Assembly: GCA_026724425.1 (NCBI GenBank)
Contig: JAIUCV010000003.1
Location: 64,843,088-64,907,087 of the forward strand
DNA length: 64,000 nt
Direction: 5' to 3'
Source of the DNA: Erythrophleum ivorense
Lineage: Eukaryota; Streptophyta; Magnoliopsida; Fabales; Fabaceae
Part shown: positions 12,121 through 23,389 of the stretch, piece after piece
Position numbering within the stretch: position 1 is the first letter of the stretch
How the letters are laid out: each line of letters begins with the position of its first letter
Program-made: the position numbers and the translations under genes
The notes under the pieces: generated by a model
What the model saw: the letters and a program-made list of their open reading frames with translations, nothing else
The model's database searches: none
What the model was told of the DNA's origin: nothing

Positions 12121-15100
12121 TCAACCTGGGGGCCAATTCATCTGTCTACCACCTAATACATGCAAGTGCAGATGAAACACAGATTGACCTGATCATAATG
12201 AGAGAAAAGGATGAGTGGGATTGGGAGCAGAAATGGCACCATAATATTAATAAGCAACTGAAACAAAACCCAGAGAGAAATGGCTCAAAAGAAACGAGCT
12301 TACAGGCACTGGGACCATTGTTGATGACCACACGAAATCCATCAAGAATACCTTCTCTCTCAGCTACTATTTTGGCAGCATAGAGAAGTTGACCTAGTAT
12401 CTCCTCATGTCTGGCATCGGCCTGCAAAAGGAGATGCTACATATCTTATTAAAATACCATTTTATTTATGAATTTATGGGCCCCTAGATTTATGAACAAT
12501 TAGTGAAAATTTAGAAAGAAAGTGATTTTTATATTAATTATGCGTTTAGGTCTCTAATATGGTGATAAGTTATTAGAATCGCATACTAAATAAAGATTTA
12601 GAATCTCAACAATTGCATGCTAATGAAGAAAATTTTGAAATCTGCGGAAAAGATGAATTGGAAAAACATCTCCATCTATCAGACAAGAAAATAACACATC
12701 TACAAACCGTGACATATAAAACCAACGTTCTGTATCTTGGATCAAACAAAAGCAGTGTAACCTTTCTTCTTTTTTTTTTCTTTTTTTTTTTTTACTCTCA
12801 TTACTTATCCTCTTAGACAAGAAGGAAAGATCACTGTGCTTCCTATCCACCAGGACTTTTTTCCTTAGGAGCTCACATAACTATGAACCATGTAGTCTCT
12901 CTTTTGTTTCCTATAACTTCCTTTCTCCAATCATCACCTACACATCTCCTTACAACAAAAATATGAGAAAACAATAGAGATTTTGGCCAACTCAATTTTA
13001 CAAAATACACTTTCTCTTGCTGTCACTAGCTGGAAGGGAGAAGGGGATGCAAAAGAAAAGCACAGAACAGACAAATCATGTACAACTTTCTTCTATACAC
13101 AAAAAACAATAGGGAAAGGGTTATTAATTACCTTCCCAAGCTGCGTCAGTCCATCTCTAAATTTTGGAATGACTAGAACATGAACTGGAGCCTGTGGATT
13201 AATGTCCCGAAATGCTAGGACCTTTCCATCTTCATACACAATGCTTGAAGGGATTTCCTTATTTATGATCTTGTCAAATCTGATAGGAAAATCTAGGTCA
13301 CTAGATTGAACAACAGGAAAAGAAAGAAAAGAAAAAAAAAATTAAAACAACCAAATGATTAAGCAATTATGGTTCTACTTGTTATTACATATGGCACTAT
13401 CCTGATGTCTAAAATATTAACTTCGATTCAATGAAAACACCATTATGCACTGATTATGTTAAGATCATGGAAGACCAAGGTCACCCTTTGGCCCCAGAGG
13501 GTTCTCTAAGACTTCACTAATTATATTTACCAGAGCCTGAATGGAAATTCACAGTTACAATTCTCATTTGTGAGTGAAGCCCTGTGAAGGTTATTTAAAA
13601 TCTTTACAATTCATCCTTTACGTTTTCTACAACTCTGTCTTGAACATCATTCTTTCAGAGAGACAGAGAACTTCAATATTGGTGGATAATTTTGGATAAT
13701 CGCTATTTTGCAATTATATTGAGATACCCTGTATTTTATGTTTCATCACAACAATTTACTTCCATATGACAAGGAAAAAGACCAAGCCAAAAAGTTAGAA
13801 CCCCAATAGTTTTTAAATATTTGCAATACTTGTTAGTGAAATTAGAATCAAACTTAGAAAGTTCAAAATAAGGTATTCCAGAATGATAAGCAATCAATGT
13901 GTTAAGACCGAGAGTCAGCATGGCTATACATTGTTGGTGCTCCACTATCAGCATCGTGCGCAGCTGCTTTGGCCGCAGCCTCTTCATTATTTGTGGCACC
14001 AGTACTAAAAGGCAATCTGTAATACAAGTCAATGGCTAGAGCTAAGAGACAAACAAAACATTTTGAAAAGGATAAAATTAAGAAACAATTCTTAGTTGCT
14101 TTCTAGTAAGTTCTCCAACATAAACATGACAAATAGATATTTTTACAGCTCAGCCCACGTGATTGTGTCTTTCAAGAAAATTCCTTGACATTTGATGTTT
14201 TTATTGGAAAACCTAAAAACAAACACCTAAGGAACTTTACCTAGTTTTTGTTCTTTTGAAAGCCAGCATACAATATTTGACACCAAAAACAGGTTCCAGC
14301 TGTCCACAACGTTAAAAAAGAAGCACTGTAAACTAAAAGGTGAAACTAAACATGATGCTTTTTACCAAAGATAACAATTGTAATACACTCAAATATCTTT
14401 CCAAGGTACATAATACTTGAAAATGTCGCTTGCTAATTGTCAAACTGCAGCACCTAGATAAACAATTTGTGTTGGAAATATAAGATTTGTCATATACATT
14501 AGTTTGCAAAAGTTACTTCTGTCATATTTGAACAAAATAAGGCACACTCCTACGGATGTCAAATTTTATAAGCTGCCTCACTTGATTAGTCCAAGGTAAA
14601 TGGATTGGTACATAAATATTTCACTATATTTGAATATATTTTTTGTGTTCACCATGACAAGGATATTATTACAGTCATCTTGATAGTTGATATATTTTAG
14701 CTGCAATTACATTTGTAGAATTGTCATGATAATTTAAGCAATGATCTAAATCAAAGTGAATTTGAATACTTTGATTACTAAATGATTGTGTACAGCAACT
14801 TCAGTTCCCTTTCATTTTCTTTCTTCAAGAACAAACCCTAAATTCTTTCGTTTTCACAATAGCAAATTGTGTTCCTATCTTTTAGCCTCAAGAATGCTAG
14901 AACCATTGAATGCTTTTCTTATAAACTCTATAATGCAGTAGTTAGCTCCTTAGTAAAATTTGTCACTTTTACTCTTAGTCATAAACCCACAAGCCACAAC
15001 TATGCTATCCTAAAACCTGGGCAGGTTTCCTTGCGCCCCTTCAACATGAGAAGGTTTTATTAAATGTTCCAATATTAAGGGACAACCATACAACAGCTTC

Positions 15101-15789
15101 AGTTAGGTAGAAATCAACAAAATCAGTTGATGTTCAATTTAACATATGATATATGGCAGAAAAATGTTAATTCCTGCTGTTTTGTTTACAACAGGAATGT
15201 AAAATTTCTTTTCTCTGAAACTGTCACCTAATGCTAAAATTTACTATTCTGCTCCATTGTTAATAGCAAAGGCTATCATCAGCAAGTTGCTATCATTTCA
15301 CAAGATCACAACACTGGCTGATTGAATTCCCTCCACTTACTTCTGCTTAGAGGAAAGTTATTACAACCTACTTGAAAGCTGAATTTCGCAGAGCCTTTTA
15401 TTATAATCTGCTTTGATTCCATCCATAATTTAAAGCTCGTCTATCTTTCTGCAATTTCCCCCATTTTGCCAGTTTCGCAATTCGTAAAACTAAAACAAGC
15501 AAAAGATGATTATACAGAGCTTACGATTTATTCCTAGCTCAAAATATACAAAGGAAGCCAAGTAGAAAAGGAAAGAGATGAAAACAACACCTGCGAGATT
15601 GAAGAGGAAGAACAAACTTGCAGAAATTGTGGTTTGCTGCTTTCACAAAAGGCACGAAAGGTCTCGATGATATCAATGCCGAGTAGTTCCTGACAATTAT
15701 GCGAAGCCATACTCAATATCACATACGCAAGCCACCAATGAAGAGATAGTATTGTACCTAATCAGTGTGAGAGGAATCGTCGCAGCCAT
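12121..15789 (-). CDS. HINT2: Histidine triad nucleotide-binding protein, organelle-type (HINT2-like)
   Basis: Six minus-strand exons join in frame with GT-AG borders: 15789-15758, 15689-15591, 14016-13930, 13279-13132, 12421-12304 and 12188-12121, giving 183 residues. Residues 74-183 form a complete HIT domain, starting FDKIINKEIPSSIVYEDGKV and ending in the active-site motif HLHLHVLGG (His167, His169, His171) and the family C terminus GGRQMNWPPG. HINT proteins hydrolyse nucleoside 5'-phosphoramidates and related AMP conjugates (family knowledge). Residues 1 to about 70 precede the domain: an Arg-, Ser- and Ala-rich, acid-poor stretch to about residue 48 (MAATIPLTLIRNYSALISSR onward), then an Ala-rich linker. 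The first part looks like a mitochondrial or dual-targeting presequence, so an organellar HINT rather than the cytosolic form is inferred. The start is the only ATG joining exon 1 to the domain in frame. It is transcribed divergently from sulfiredoxin. Confidence 0.92.
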
Positions 15790-16042
15790 GACTCCGAGTG
15801 AAGCAGAGCTGATATCAATTCATTTTCTCTGGAAAATTTCTAGTGGGTGAACTATATATAGCGACTATCCAGGGTGGACGGTGCTTCCATAGAACATGTG
15901 AAATCTATCATCTGTGCCGTTGAAATTGGTGGGCCATGCCGCTGTCATAATTATGATATCTTGCCGTTCTGAAATGTCAATTCATTTTCCCATTGGCTCA
16001 TTAAAAATAAAGAAAAGAAGAAACCCCAAGAGAACAGAAAAA
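15790..16042. promoter_or_regulatory. Shared bidirectional promoter of HINT and SRX
   Basis: Only 253 bp separate the two start codons. A palindromic TATA-like element, CTATATATAG (15852-15861), lies 63 bp from the HINT ATG and could serve HINT. On the SRX side no clear TATA box is seen. A TGGGCC site-II-type motif (about 15931-15936), known as a TCP-binding element in plant housekeeping promoters, lies between them. The 5' UTRs of both genes must also fit here. Confidence 0.7.
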
Positions 16043-18841
16043 ATGGCGAATTTTGTCCTTCAGGTTCCAACTAGGTTGAAGTCCTTCCCTGTGTCATCCT
16101 CGTCCAATGGTACTTGATCTAATCCCTACTTTCCTCTCTATCAATGAAAAAGAGTAATTTTTTCCCTTAATCTATTGGTATTAAATTATTATTAATATTT
16201 GGTTTATATGAATTAGGGGCTTCTCCTACTGCTTCTGGAATGGGGAGTGTTGGTGGTGGGGGACCAGTGATTCTGGAGCTTCCTCTGGAGAAGATAAAGA
16301 GGCCACTGATGAGGACGAGAGCAAATGATCCTAACAAAGTGAAAGAACTTATGGATAGTATTAGTGAAATAGGACTTCAAGTTCCTGTAAGCCCTTGTTC
16401 CCCTCGTTAATTTTTCTTCTACTTTTTCTTGTTCCTTTTGGGGTTTTGTGTAACTGGGTTTCCCCTGTGTTTGATTTCTGGGAAAATGCTTTCTGAGGGG
16501 AATACAAGGGGGGAATTCTGATGGTTTGTTTGAGAAAGGATTGTCACTGCAAGTTGGTCTCTAGCAATATACAATTCATGACTGTTATTTGTGCCAATTC
16601 TGGGGGAGAAACCACTTTGTAACTGTTAGGGGAAAGATTATTAGCTTTGGGTTTTCCCGTTGTTTGATTTCCGGGAAAATGATTTCTGAGGGAAATACAA
16701 AGAGGGAATTCTGATGAGTTTATTGTTGGTGCAAGGATTTTCACTGCAAGTTGGTCTCCAGCAATATACAATTTATGGCTATTATTTGTTCCAATTCTGA
16801 TGGAGAGACCACCTTTGTTTTGCAACTGCCAGGGAAAAGATGATTAACTTTAGGTTTTCCCTTGGTTGGTTTCTGAGAAAATGATTTCTGAGGAAATACT
16901 TATAAGGGCTTATTTGATTCAATCTAACTGCGTAATCCTTTAAAGGGGGTTCTTAATGAGTTATTTCAGCTCCATGCTTTCTTTCCTTGGACTCAAAATT
17001 AAATCAAGTAGAGCTTTAAATTATTAAATTTTTTTCTTTTTTTTATTAGAATTTATATTCTAATACATTTAGAATTCTAATTTTATAAAGTGAATTGTGA
17101 TGGGTTTGTCGTTTGAGCAAGCATTTTCACTTCAAGTTGGTCTCCAGCAATATGCAATTGATGCCTATTATTTGTTCCAATTCTGATGTGTTTTGCAACT
17201 GCCAGGGGAAAGATTATTAATTTTAGGTTTTCACTTTCGTTGGTTTCTGGGAAAATGATTCCTGAGGCGAATTCTAAGAGTGAATTGTGTTGGATTTGTT
17301 GGAGCAAGAATTTTTACTGCAAGTTGGTCTCTAGCAATATTTGTGGCTATTATTTGTGCTAATTCTGATGGAGATACCCCTTTTGCTACTGCCCATGGAA
17401 AGATCATCAACTTTGCGTTCAACGTGGGAATTTTTAAGATTAAGAATTAGAATAAAATCTGCTAATTCTTTCTCAGTAAGTAGGAAGATATTTCAAGTTT
17501 TCTAATAAGCATAAAGGGAAACTCTTTTTCTGGTCATGTTGTTCCATGAAAACTTAAAGCCGTGCTGCTACCGGAAAGCATCTTTCTTAGGGTTGTTTTT
17601 TCATAAACACATTTGGGTTACTCAGGTTTGGAATTTCTATGAACTATAAAAACTTGATGTCACTGGAAATCATAAACATAAATTGTGATGATTGAACATA
17701 CAATTATGCTTAGTTAAAGTGGTTTTTCCCTAAATGAAATATTGTTTTGCACTGTATTCAGTTTGCATTAAGAAGCATGCTATGAGACAACTTGGTATAT
17801 ATATTCATATCTTCCTCCTAAGTTGTATTCATTTTAAGTATTTTTCTCCTGTGTCTGAAACGGGGGATCTGTTAGTCGTGCTGCCGATTTATTGTCCTAT
17901 AGTTACTAGTTAACGATATAAAATGTGAAATTCTAGTAAATGTTTAGTTTAGCTACAGACTGTATTTTATGTTTGTATTACTTCTGGTTCTCTTGTTCTG
18001 GCTAAATAAATTTTGACTTATCAAAATATCATGGACAGATCTGCTACGTTATCTGACTTTTAATTGATACAGATTGATGTTTTCGAGGTTGAAGGAGTCT
18101 ATTATGGTATGTGGAGCCTTGTAAACTTTTACTTTAGTTTTAAAAACATATACGAACCTCTCTTGTATATTAAGAAGCATTATCATTTAGTCCTTTTTTA
18201 TAGGGATGTTCAACGGTGACATAACTGAGATGTTAGAGCACAATCATAAATTGGACTCGGTAGTCAAATGTCTAAAATAGCTCTATTTATGTGCATTACT
18301 TGTGTCCTTTTGGAACTCGATCAAGTTGCTCTCATATTTAGAAAATATGTACGGATTCACTCTTAATCTTCTCAAATAGACACAAGTAATGTCTAATTAT
18401 TTTTAACTGTCTCATTTAACGTGCTGGTGGTTGCATTTCGAGAAGTAAAATATATTTTGCCAACCAAAAATAGCATTGAGGTCAAAATATTTTACTATGT
18501 GTTTTTACGCTAGATCATGGCTATTTTAGATATAAGAAAGGGGATCATGACATAAAAACATCCAAAACTGAAAATAGAAAGACTTGAAAGATCTTCCATG
18601 GTGGCCTGATATATAATTCTTCTCTTTGGTTTGCAGGCTTCTCCGGCTGCCACCGCTTTGAGGCTCACCAGCGCCTCGGACTCCCAACCATCCGTTGCAA
18701 AGTTCGCCGTGGTACAAAAGAGACTCTAAGGTGAATTATCTTGTTTTGGCTAACTCTTTGCAAAAGCTTTGGTGAGCTAGATTTGTTATCCCTGCTGATA
18801 AAGGCTTTGGTTCGTCATCATGCAGGCATCATCTGCGCTAA
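16043..18841 (+). CDS. SRX: Sulfiredoxin, chloroplast/mitochondrial
   Basis: Five exons join in frame with GT-AG borders: 16043-16109, 16217-16386, 18073-18106, 18637-18730 and 18826-18841, giving 126 residues (about 125 in Arabidopsis, from memory). The last exon supplies only five codons and the stop. The catalytic motif FSGCHR is present with Cys95, followed by FEAHQRLGLPTIRCKVRRGT; the ParB/sulfiredoxin fold starts near ILELPLEKIKRP. The enzyme uses ATP to reduce the cysteine sulfinic acid of over-oxidised 2-Cys peroxiredoxins. The first 35 or so residues are Ser/Thr/Gly-rich and acid-poor, matching a plastid or dual transit peptide. Intron 2 (16387-18072) is long and carries a degenerate tandem repeat. 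Confidence 0.94.
16445..17425. repeat. Degenerate ~190-bp tandem repeat in SRX intron 2
   Basis: Four recognisable units share the marker CAAGTTGGTCTC at about 16549, 16747, 17133 and 17319, and a second marker TTTCTGGGAAAATGATT-like. Spacing is near 190 bp except one doubled interval, where about 185 bp of unrelated AT-rich sequence (about 16905-17090) interrupts unit 3. The similar minus-strand open frames across this block are products of the repeat, not genes. Confidence 0.85.
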
Positions 18842-21369
18842 CATCATCTGGTTATGAAATTCTTAGTTAAACCAGGTCTACGAAAGATTTACAGGTCACA
18901 TAAATTATGAAGAGATATTTAAACATGTCATAAGTATATCTTAGTGGAATTCATCTTCGACATACTTATGACTAGTTTAGTCCCCAATCTATCCAAGAAT
19001 TTCTTCATCACCTTACGCTTTAAATGTTGGTATATGCCAATTAGTGGTTCCGTTCCAAGTAATGACAGTCTCCTGCGTGGTGATCATGGAAGATATAGCG
19101 TGTGTAGTGAGTTAATAGAATATCACTTTCATATTTTAAGATGTAAACGTTTCCTCTTCATGTCCAAAAGAGACAAAACCAAAAGCTCAAAAAGAAGGAA
19201 AGGACAGTGCACTCTTACTGAAAGATTCATTTATCTCTTCTGCATAAATTTTAAAGTTATAGAGCTTGATGTTTATATTTGATAAATATCTTTATATCCG
19301 CCGTAATAATATACTGTAAATTAAAAAGAGTAGTATAAAAGAGTCTAAGTGTATATATAGGATTTATTTTTTTTCTCTTTCTAAATATATGTCGTATATT
19401 TACTTATTAAATGTTGGTAACTAAAATTTCTTCATATTTCTATACAGAGTATGTCATCTCAATTAAGAAAAATTTGATTTGTGATGAGAAAAACAAAGTT
19501 TAAATACATTTGTGTGTCTTGATACAAATTAAAAAAAAAAAAAAACTTAGACTGGAAGTAACATTTACTGAAAGGTGGTTATGATTGGTCATTGCTTTTT
19601 CTATTTATTTTCATATTTATTCAAATAATTTAAAAAATATATAAAATTAAATATGAAAAGGATGAAATAAGGATTATACTGTAGATTGGTAATTCAATCA
19701 CACAATGAATCGCGGTAGTGATAGACGAGTGGTATATTTTTGGGGTGCATTTTAACGATCTAGTTAGTGCAGGATCTAAAAAGCTTGAAGGGATAAAAGA
19801 CTAAACATTACGTTTGATAAAGGAGATAATTTTTATGAGAATGAAAATAAGAATAAGAATATAAATAAGTTTTGATGAAATGAAATTTTATGATTTATAA
19901 TAATATTTATTATAACATAGAAACAAATAATAATATTATTTTATTTTATTATTTCGTTGAATGAAATTACTATATAAATGAAAATGAATGCATAACAAAA
20001 AAATCATGATACTTTTAGAGGAAAAGATAGTAATATAAGGATTTTTTTATAAATAAAAATAAAATATATTTATACATCTTGTACACACAGACGTAGACAT
20101 AAAAACATGCATGTTCACTCCCACAGCAACGCAAATCTTCGTCGTTGCCAAATCAAATCAACTCATACTTACTTACAAGCAACCAAACAGGAAATACAAA
20201 CAGAGGACAAATAAAAATAAAACAGACGACACTTCAATAATTGAGCTTAAGATTTCATGGAATGTTATATCATTCCATCTGGAATGCCCATTCCATAAAA
20301 AAAGGAAATAAGCTTTGCCAAGTGAAAGACATGAAATCCAAAAAATTCCAACCAAACATGGAAAATATAGTATTTCTTCTCCTTGCTATTTTCTGCAAAC
20401 CAAAAGAAACTTTATATGAAAACAATATTTGAGAATGTGGATGCCAACCTTTTTTGTTGACAAGCCGCCGGGGTATTCTATCTTTTCTTGTGCCAAATTA
20501 TATATTTTTTTATTTTTAAGTAAGTCATGAGAAAAATGAATAAAAAATAAATCTTAATATAGTATTTAGAAAATTTTTTTATTAATTTATCTAAAAAATA
20601 GAAAGGAAATGTTTCCGAACTATCAAATTTTACTAGTTAATTTAAACTTTTAAATAATATGTTTATTTATTTATTTCCATAACTCTTATTCTTATATTTA
20701 TATATAGAAGCTTAAATTTCAAATCATTTCATATTATAATAAAAGTTGAGATGTCCACTCTAGATTGCTCCATTTTTTTTAATATTCTTCATATATTACA
20801 CAATGTGAATTGCCAAATAAATCTAAATTTTACTAAATATTATATTATATAAGTAAAATAAATTAAAAAAAATTAAAAATGACTGCAAGTTTTAAAGAAA
20901 AATAATCGTATAAAAGTATATAATATAAAAAGATCAATAAAAACAATTAAATATCTGGAATATATATATATATATAATATTATGATTTATATAATTGTTA
21001 TAAAAAAGAAAATTCAAATTATTTTGAATAATCTCATTAATTTCTAGTTCATTTAAGATAATACTAAAACTCTATTTTGGTCCCTTATCAATAGCTTTTT
21101 TTTTTCCTATTTAGTTCCTCATATAATTACTTTTTCAATTGGATCCTTTACAAATGAGACATTTCTTAATTTGGTCTCTTATAAAATTATCTTTTTCATT
21201 TGATCCCTTGCAAATAAAATTGTTATCAATAATATACTTCTATTAATATATTGTTAATAAAAATAACTATGAATTTTCTATCAATATACATATTATATAA
21301 AAAATGACTAATAGATAACTTATTAGAAAAATATATTACATGTCACCACATCTATTAATTTTATAAAAA
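18842..21369. other. AT-rich intergenic region
   Basis: No gene or clear element seen beyond the SRX 3' UTR. At about 21070-21230 there are degenerate repeats of a TTTGGTCCC / TTTAGTTCCT type, a common class of decayed plant foldback DNA. Small open frames near 18944-19282 and 20111-20432 have no recognisable content. Confidence 0.6.
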
Positions 21370-22450
21370 AAATTATATGCCATTTTTTATATTTTTCTTG
21401 TTAGGTTCTTTAATCAAAATATAATAAATGTATAATTTTTCAATAATAATATAATAGGTATACAATTTTTACAGACAACTACATGATTTTTTAATTAACT
21501 TAATTAAATTATAAATTGGTCAGGTTATTATTGAAGAATCATACCCTTATTATGTTATAATTAAAAAATTTGATGATAAGAATATAAAAAATTGCATATA
21601 TGTTGAGTCATATTAATAATGTCATTTTGCCAATGAATTGTAAATCAAATTAGGAGAAAAGTTATATTTAGTTCTTTATATATTTTTTGTTCAATTTTTT
21701 TAATTAAAATATGATTAATGCATAATTTTTAATAATAATATGATAAATATATAATTTTTTTACAAAATAATTATATAATTTATCAACTAAATTATACACT
21801 TATCATTATATTATTGAAGAACCATGCAATTATTATATTTTGATTAAAAAATTTTATAATAAATCTAATCTTATTATATTTTATCTCAGAAATTTAATGG
21901 AAAAAATATAAAAAAGTAAATTTAAGTTTACCACTTTATAAAATAAGAAAATTATTCACCATTAAAATTGAATTTAAATGCAATTGGTTACTTTTGAATA
22001 TTTTTTTAAACATTTAAATTTAAATCAACATCAACATGGATGGAAGACAGTAAAAAGACGAATGGAAAGCGTGGGGGAAGTTGCGTCAAACGTAAAAGGA
22101 AAAATTATAATTACGAAGATAAAGATATTTATATTAAAAATTTTTAAATTTTAAAAGTATTTTAAATAATTTTAAGATTAAAAATTTTAATTTAAAGTAT
22201 TAAATTATAATTTTTTGTATAACTTAAATTTGAAAAAGTTAAATTTTTTTATATTTTTATTGTTAAAATTTTTAATTAAAATATGATAAATATATAATTT
22301 TTTAATTAAAATATAATAATTATATAATTTTTACATATCAGAATATGATTTTATAATTAAATTATATTTTTATTATTTTATTAAAAATTATACATTTATT
22401 TTATTTTAATTAAAAAAATTAATAATAAAAATACAAAAATTATATTTAAA
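21370..22450. repeat. Three copies of a palindromic AT-rich unit upstream of NRPB3
   Basis: Units at about 21370-21600, 21660-21925 and 22220-22450 each read TTTTTATATTTTT...AATCAAAATATAATAA...GTATAATTTTT and then return as the reverse complement (ATTATTGAAGAATCAT..., TTATAATTAAAAAA). Palindrome centres are near 21490, 21775 and 22345, so the second gap is about twice the first. This looks like a family of foldback MITEs inserted or amplified side by side. Confidence 0.6.
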
Positions 22451-22548
22451 TTTAGTCTAATAAAATTTTAGTCATGTCTTATATAATAATCTAATATAGA
22501 GATCTTTTATAATTTTCTCAAAATAAAAGGTATAAACGCAAGCAAAGC

Positions 22549-22555
22549 AAACCCT
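22549..22555 (+). promoter_or_regulatory. Telo-box-like motif upstream of NRPB3
   Basis: AAACCCT lies 57 bp before the start codon. Telo boxes (AAACCCTA) are typical near transcription starts of plant genes for the transcription and translation machinery. Here the eighth base differs (G), so the assignment is tentative. Confidence 0.4.
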
Positions 22556-22611
22556 GGGTTTGGGGTTCAAGCCTTGTCTTCCAGTTCTTGTTGTTCCATT
22601 CTGAGACTAGA

Positions 22612-23354
22612 ATGGAGGGAGCATCCTATGCGCGCATGCCCAGGGTAAAAATTCGAGAGCTCAAGGACGACTATGTCAAGTTTGAGCTCCGAGACACAGA
22701 CGCTAGCATCGCCAACGCGCTCCGCCGCGTGATGATCGCCGAGGTCCCCACTATCGCCATTGACCTTGTCGAGATCGAGGTCAACTCCTCCGTCCTCAAC
22801 GACGAGTTCATTGCTCATCGCCTCGGCCTCATCCCGCTCACCAGCGACCGCGCCATGTCCATGCGCTTCTCGCGTGACTGCGATGCCTGCGACGGTGACG
22901 GCCAGTGTGAGTTCTGCTCCGTCGAGTTCCACCTGAGGGTCAAGTGCATGACCGACGAAACCCTAGATGTTACCAGCAAGGATCTCTATAGCTCGGACCA
23001 CACAGTGGTTCCTGTAGATTTCTCTGACCCTGCTGGTATGGAGGCTTCTGAGAACAGGTAATTCATCAATTTGGGATACTTTCTGTTGTCAGATTTTATG
23101 TTTTTTGTTCTTGGCGAGGTGGGGGAAGCAGAAATTTCCATAACCTTCAAACCCGAAAACTACGACTATAAATAAGTTGTTTTATCTATTTTCCTCTTTA
23201 ACTACTTTAACTCAATTTCGGAACTTATTTTCATAATTGACCTGACAAGCGCTATTTTTTTATGTTTAATGGACTTTTTGCATTTTTCTCTTTTTTTTTT
23301 TGGGTAAATTACTCGATTGGTTCCGAAAAGATGCAGGCTTTATCAATTTAGTCT

Positions 23355-23389
<35 letters not shown>

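Noticed and set aside
16544..17422. Several minus-strand frames with repeated IGTNNSH-like peptides
   Set aside because: They come from the ~190-bp tandem repeat in SRX intron 2 and share its period; no independent start, splice or family evidence.
22588..22611. Upstream extension of NRPB3 by eight codons
   Set aside because: It would start at TTG; the ATG at 22612 gives the conserved N terminus and usual length.
22567..22932. 121-codon minus-strand frame over NRPB3 exon 1
   Set aside because: Shadow of the conserved RPB3 exon.
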